A stretch of DNA of 45,020 nucleotides, taken from Thermoanaerobaculia bacterium. GTDB lineage: Bacteria; Acidobacteriota; Thermoanaerobaculia; Multivoradales; JAHEKO01. The stretch lies in NCBI GenBank assembly GCA_945787635.1, contig CALZIK010000017.1:1-45020 (forward strand), in the 5' to 3' direction. The notes beneath the pieces were generated by a model. It did not search any database, was not told the origin of the DNA, and saw only the letters and a program-made list of their open reading frames with translations. Within the stretch, counting starts at the first letter, position 1; every line of letters starts with the position of its first letter. Made by a program: the position numbers and the translations under genes. Shown in pieces: positions 42,701 through 45,020 of the stretch.

Positions 42701-42831
42701 TGATCGTCGGTGGAATGTGCGTGAGTACTCTGTTCACCCTCGTGCTTCTGCCAAGCCTGCTCAGGCTCGGCGAAGGCAAGGCCAAGAGACCGGCGCTGCG
42801 GGCCGCCGAAGAGTTGAGGGCGGCTTCATGA
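39739..42831 (+). CDS. RND-family efflux pump, inner-membrane subunit, 1030 aa
   Basis: The length and two-fold layout (helix 1, large periplasmic loop, helices 2-7, second loop, helices 8-12) fit the AcrB/HAE1 class. Helix 4 reads GMVLDAAIIVLENIV: one proton-relay Asp is kept and the neighbour is Ala, while helix 10 reads LGLVVNNAILLVHQ, as in many single-Asp RND pumps. The periplasmic loops carry no heavy-metal signature that I recognise, so organic substrates or lipids are more likely than metals. An AGGGGAAG ribosome site precedes the ATG at 39739. The stop overlaps the adaptor gene by 4 nt (ATGA, 42828-42831). No outer-membrane TolC-like gene is in the window. Confidence 0.92.
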   Translation: MNLTLGSLKNPAAVLVSVAVVAVFGIFSLAKLPVQLFPDIERPQISIWTGWRSASPQEVEAEILEPQEEVLQGLPGLKELNTNANSGGSFINLTFGLETDMDQTLIEVISRMNRLPPLPRDATPPSISMGGGFGGGSNQSLSWFFIQLLPGSGQTIESYQPLVEDVVARRLETIPGVAGVEVMAWQDKELVIEFDPFQAAELGVQIPAIAALAGSANDVSGGSVEVGRRQYTIRFAGRYRPEQLAGLVLDWRDGRPVTLGDVADVKVQRAERNGFSIQNNNPAMAIRVDRESGANVLEALNAVKAEVEVLRETVLADNGLTIAQSFDASVFIYRAINLVTGNLFLGVMLAIGVLWWFLRQMRATLLVATAIPISVLTTFVVLNLAGRSLNVISLAGLAFAVGMVLDAAIIVLENIVRLRESGRSPHEGSLEGTSQVWGALVASTATTVAIFLPVIYLKDVEGQLFADLALTIAIAVIISLIVAVTILPTAAKRFLSSARLTDVHAAFWDRIAERITGLADTPRRRLTVIALLMAIPITLTWLLMPKLDYLPPVKRDAVDAFFNFPPGSNIRTIEEEIISPMVERMRPYIDGEKEPALKNYYFIVWPGGGTIGARVKDQGRVDELEKIMREEVVAGFPDTRAFVYRGGLFGGFASNREIIMHLQGSDVEALMAAGASAMQIIGEAIPESQTQVFPGTELAEPELRLVPDDRRIAEVGWNRSQVGSVVRALGDGLWLGEHFDGEKRMNIILRSQKWDDPEELAGVPLATPAGPLVPLGELVDIERTVGPSSIHRIDRKRTVTLNISPPDGLSLEEAVATLKADVEPRLLAILPEDGAVQYGGSADNLANAIQNMSQNFVIALIVLFLLMSALFSSMKDSLLVVLALPLATVGGVVALRLLNLVTFQPLDLLTMIGFIILLGLVVNNAILLVHQTRSAERDGEQRREAVRQALRVRVRPILMSTLTSIFGMLPLLLNPGTGSVIYRGLAAVIVGGMCVSTLFTLVLLPSLLRLGEGKAKRPALRAAEELRAAS

Positions 42832-43871
42832 GCCGGGTGGCGGCTCTGGGCCTCGCGCTCGTGGTCGGATCGGGGCTGCCGTTGGCGGCGCAGCAGGGCC
42901 CGCCTCCAGCTGCGGTCAAGGTGATCGAGGCCGTGCGGACCGAGATGACCTCCCAGATGTGGGTGCCCGGCACCGTGGTCAGCCGCAGCGACGCCCGGGT
43001 CGCCGCGGAGGTGTCGGGACAGCTGGACTGGGTGGCCGAGGTCGGCGACGTAGTTCGCAAGGGTGCGGCGGTCGCCCGGATCGACGACTCGGCGGTCCAG
43101 CTCGAGCTCAAGAACGACGACGCGCAGATCAAGCGCCTCGAAGCCGATCTTGCCTTTGTCAATCAGCAACTCGAGCGGCGCCGCCAGTTGGCCGCCGAGC
43201 AGATCATCTCGGCCAACGATCTGGAGCAGACCCAGGCGCAGCGGGAGACCGCCGAGCAGAACCTCGTGGCCGCCAGGGTCGCGCGGGAGCAGACCCAGTT
43301 TCGACTCTCTCGCGCCACCGTCAGGGCGCCGTTTGACGGCAAGGTCGTCGAACGCCTTCAGGAGCCCGGTGGCTACACGTCGCCCGGGCAGGAGGTCGTG
43401 CGGCTGGTGAATGTGGACGACGTCGAGATTCGCACGCGCGCGCCGCTCGTGGTGGAGCCGTTTCTGAGCGAGGGCATGACGGTTGCGGTCGAGGGCCGGG
43501 GCAGCGAACGATCGGGGACGATCCGGCGCGTGATCCGGGTCGGCGACGAGCGTTCGAGGATGTTCGAGATCCGGGTGGGGGTGGACGGCCAGGCCCCGGT
43601 GGTGGGGAGTGCGGTCAAGGTCGGGCTGCCCGCGAGCGCTCCTCGCGAGGTGGTGGCGGTTCCCCGTGACGCGCTGGTTCTGAGAAGCGACGCGGTCTAC
43701 CTGTTCCGGGTCTCCGCCGACGACACGGCGGAGCGTCTGTCGATCACCACCGGGATCGGCGACAGCGCTCTGATCGAAGTCGTGGGCGACGTTGCCGCCG
43801 GCGACAGGATCGTGGTCCGCGGCGGCGAGCGTCTCCGGCCCGGCCAGGCGGTCTCGGTCGGCGCTGAATAG
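42828..43871 (+). CDS. RND periplasmic adaptor (membrane fusion protein), 347 aa
   Basis: Residues 1-22 are a signal peptide. A lipoyl-like half motif (VSGQLDWVAEVGDVVRKGAAV) at about 61-83 precedes an alpha-hairpin (about 90-160, with the turn near the AAEQIISANDLEQ stretch), and the second lipoyl half reads RATVRAPFDGKVVERL at about 163-178. Beta-barrel and membrane-proximal domains follow. There is no lipobox cysteine. It links the RND pump to an outer-membrane channel. The gene follows the pump, the reverse of the usual adaptor-first order, and is coupled to it by a 4-nt overlap. It converges with the FtsX permease with 18 bp between the stops. Confidence 0.9.
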   Translation: MSRVAALGLALVVGSGLPLAAQQGPPPAAVKVIEAVRTEMTSQMWVPGTVVSRSDARVAAEVSGQLDWVAEVGDVVRKGAAVARIDDSAVQLELKNDDAQIKRLEADLAFVNQQLERRRQLAAEQIISANDLEQTQAQRETAEQNLVAARVAREQTQFRLSRATVRAPFDGKVVERLQEPGGYTSPGQEVVRLVNVDDVEIRTRAPLVVEPFLSEGMTVAVEGRGSERSGTIRRVIRVGDERSRMFEIRVGVDGQAPVVGSAVKVGLPASAPREVVAVPRDALVLRSDAVYLFRVSADDTAERLSITTGIGDSALIEVVGDVAAGDRIVVRGGERLRPGQAVSVGAE

Positions 43872-43889
43872 GTTTTCGCCAGTCCGGCC

Positions 43890-45020
43890 CTACTCACCGC
43901 GCAGGACCCCGAGGGGTCGGGTCGCGAGAGCTCGACTACCCGCCAGGACCGCGGCGCCGGCGGAAAGGAGCACGCTCGCGGCCACGGCGGCTGCCACCGG
44001 CATGGGCTGAAAGGTCCAGCCGATCTCCATGCCGCGGACCAGAACGGTTCGCGAAAGCAACACGCCACCCACGGCTCCCACGGCACCGGCCAGGAGTCCG
44101 AGCACGGCGAACTCGATCGTGAACATCAGCGCGATCTCACGCCGCACCATGCCCAGTGTCTTGAGCAGCGCGATCTCGCGACTGCGTCGAATCGAGCTCG
44201 CGCTGACCGCTCCCGACAGGATCACCAGGCCGGCCAGGACCGTGAAGCCGCCCAGAAACTGGACGCCGAGCGCCAGGCGGTCGAGCACCCGCCCGACCTT
44301 CTCGAGCACGTCTCGAATCCGCAACATGGTGACGTTCGGAAAGGTGGCCGCCAGCCGGTCCTGGACTCCTTGCTCGCTTCCCGTCGGCAGGCGCACCGTC
44401 GCCACTCGGTACTGCGGCGCTTCGGCCAGGGCCGCCGGTTCGGCGACGATGAAGAAGTTGAGATCGAAAGTTCCCCAATCGACCGAGCGAATGCTGGTGA
44501 CGGTGAACTCCAACGGGACACCTTGGATGTCGAGGACCAGGGAGGTTCCGATTTCGATACCCAGGTCCTCGGCGTAGTCCTGCTCGACGCTCATCTCCCA
44601 CCGGTCGGGGTCGCTCCAGAGCGAGTCCGATTCCGCCGGCCTGCGGGCGAGGATCTTGTTGTCCGGCGCCAGCTCGTCGAGGTAGGTGACCCGCTGCTCG
44701 CGGGTCAGGGCCCAGCGCCGCCCGCGGTTCTCGGTCGCGTCCACCAGGCTATCCACCGAGGCGTCTGCGATGCGGTCGATCCGAGCGGTGACCACCGGGG
44801 CCGAGTTGATCGACTCGGCTCCCGCCTCGTTGAGCATACGTTCGACGCCGTCCCATTGATCGCGCTGGATGTCGATCACGAACGCGGAGGGCGAGCCAGC
44901 GGGCAGCGCGGTCGATAGCTGCCCGCTCAGCCCCCGCTGAACCAGCACGATGCCCAGGAGCAGCAGGACGCCGAGCCCGAGCGCGATCACCGCGCCGACC
45001 GTACCCGCGCCCGGCCTGGC
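43890..45020 (-). CDS. YbbP-like FtsX-type ABC permease, C-terminal part at window edge
   Basis: 376 residues are present and the frame is open to the right edge, so the N-terminal half is missing. The visible part starts in a membrane helix (about 10-28), followed by a periplasmic MacB/FtsX-like domain (about 35-245), then three C-terminal helices with the conserved cytoplasmic loop SSIRRSREIALLKTLGMVRREI. The ALPAGSPSAFVIDIQRDQ stretch after the first helix resembles YbbP-type permeases, which form exporters with an ATPase of the YbbA/LolD type. The ATPase should lie further right. A lipid or lipoprotein-related role is plausible from the family only. Confidence 0.87.
   Translation of the reverse strand, partial: ARPGAGTVGAVIALGLGVLLLLGIVLVQRGLSGQLSTALPAGSPSAFVIDIQRDQWDGVERMLNEAGAESINSAPVVTARIDRIADASVDSLVDATENRGRRWALTREQRVTYLDELAPDNKILARRPAESDSLWSDPDRWEMSVEQDYAEDLGIEIGTSLVLDIQGVPLEFTVTSIRSVDWGTFDLNFFIVAEPAALAEAPQYRVATVRLPTGSEQGVQDRLAATFPNVTMLRIRDVLEKVGRVLDRLALGVQFLGGFTVLAGLVILSGAVSASSIRRSREIALLKTLGMVRREIALMFTIEFAVLGLLAGAVGAVGGVLLSRTVLVRGMEIGWTFQPMPVAAAVAASVLLSAGAAVLAGSRALATRPLGVLRGE

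Noticed and set aside
1-45020. CRISPR array, insertion sequence, prophage, tRNA or rRNA gene
   Set aside because: I looked for spaced direct repeats, transposase or integrase motifs, and tRNA T-loop patterns outside coding regions, and saw none.

Overview
The window looks like chromosome of a GC-rich, Gram-negative (diderm) bacterium. It holds outer-membrane beta-barrel proteins, a TonB-dependent receptor, lipoproteins, RND pumps and periplasmic adaptors. Lipobox TPR proteins, a secreted PQQ-type sugar dehydrogenase, a secreted protein made of RIHDVTP repeats (a repeat otherwise familiar from BlaR1/M56 sensor proteins) and frequent GTG/TTG starts together suggest Acidobacteriota or a neighbouring phylum. 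This is inference from gene style only. I found no tRNA, rRNA, CRISPR array, insertion sequence or prophage, and no gene-free stretch longer than 300 bases.

Layout. 1-502: start of a HlyD-type adaptor running off the left edge. 666-7289: one 2207-residue protein joining a complete TamB-like periplasmic bridge to five POTRA domains and an Omp85 barrel, preceded by an 82-bp inverted-repeat element. 7297-11970: a TPR protein, a class III-like polyphosphate kinase 2, a PlsB-like acyltransferase, a lipid-anchored or secreted DUF442-type phosphatase and a PilZ protein. 12036-14703: a tightly overlapped operon of BtpA-family protein, PfkB kinase and pseudouridine-5'-phosphate glycosidase. 14844-20377: TPR lipoprotein, lipid-anchored oligopeptidase B and secreted PQQ sugar dehydrogenase. 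20385-21733: ECF sigma factor with its anti-sigma factor. 21960-22954: two CBS-domain proteins. 23133-24866: a DUF2235 hydrolase with membrane segments. 24876-27206: TPR protein and the RIHDVTP-repeat protein with a palindromic operator.

27227-39182 is the most coherent unit: a strong promoter overlapped by a perfect 20-bp palindrome, a TetR regulator coupled to a TonB-dependent receptor, a 14-bp hairpin, then SDR dehydrogenase, FabH-like protein lacking two catalytic residues, three alpha/beta hydrolases, an SCP-x-type thiolase, a sodium:solute symporter and an acyl-CoA ligase. Several junctions overlap by 4 nt. The set suggests a substrate-induced pathway that imports a hydrophobic or carboxylated compound, activates it with CoA and cleaves or builds carbon-carbon bonds. 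The substrate cannot be named from sequence.

39179-45020: a small membrane protein, an RND pump with its adaptor (pump gene first), and the C-terminal part of a YbbP-like FtsX permease running off the right edge.

The two most unusual items are the TamB-Omp85 fusion and the TetR-controlled operon with its altered KAS III-like protein.
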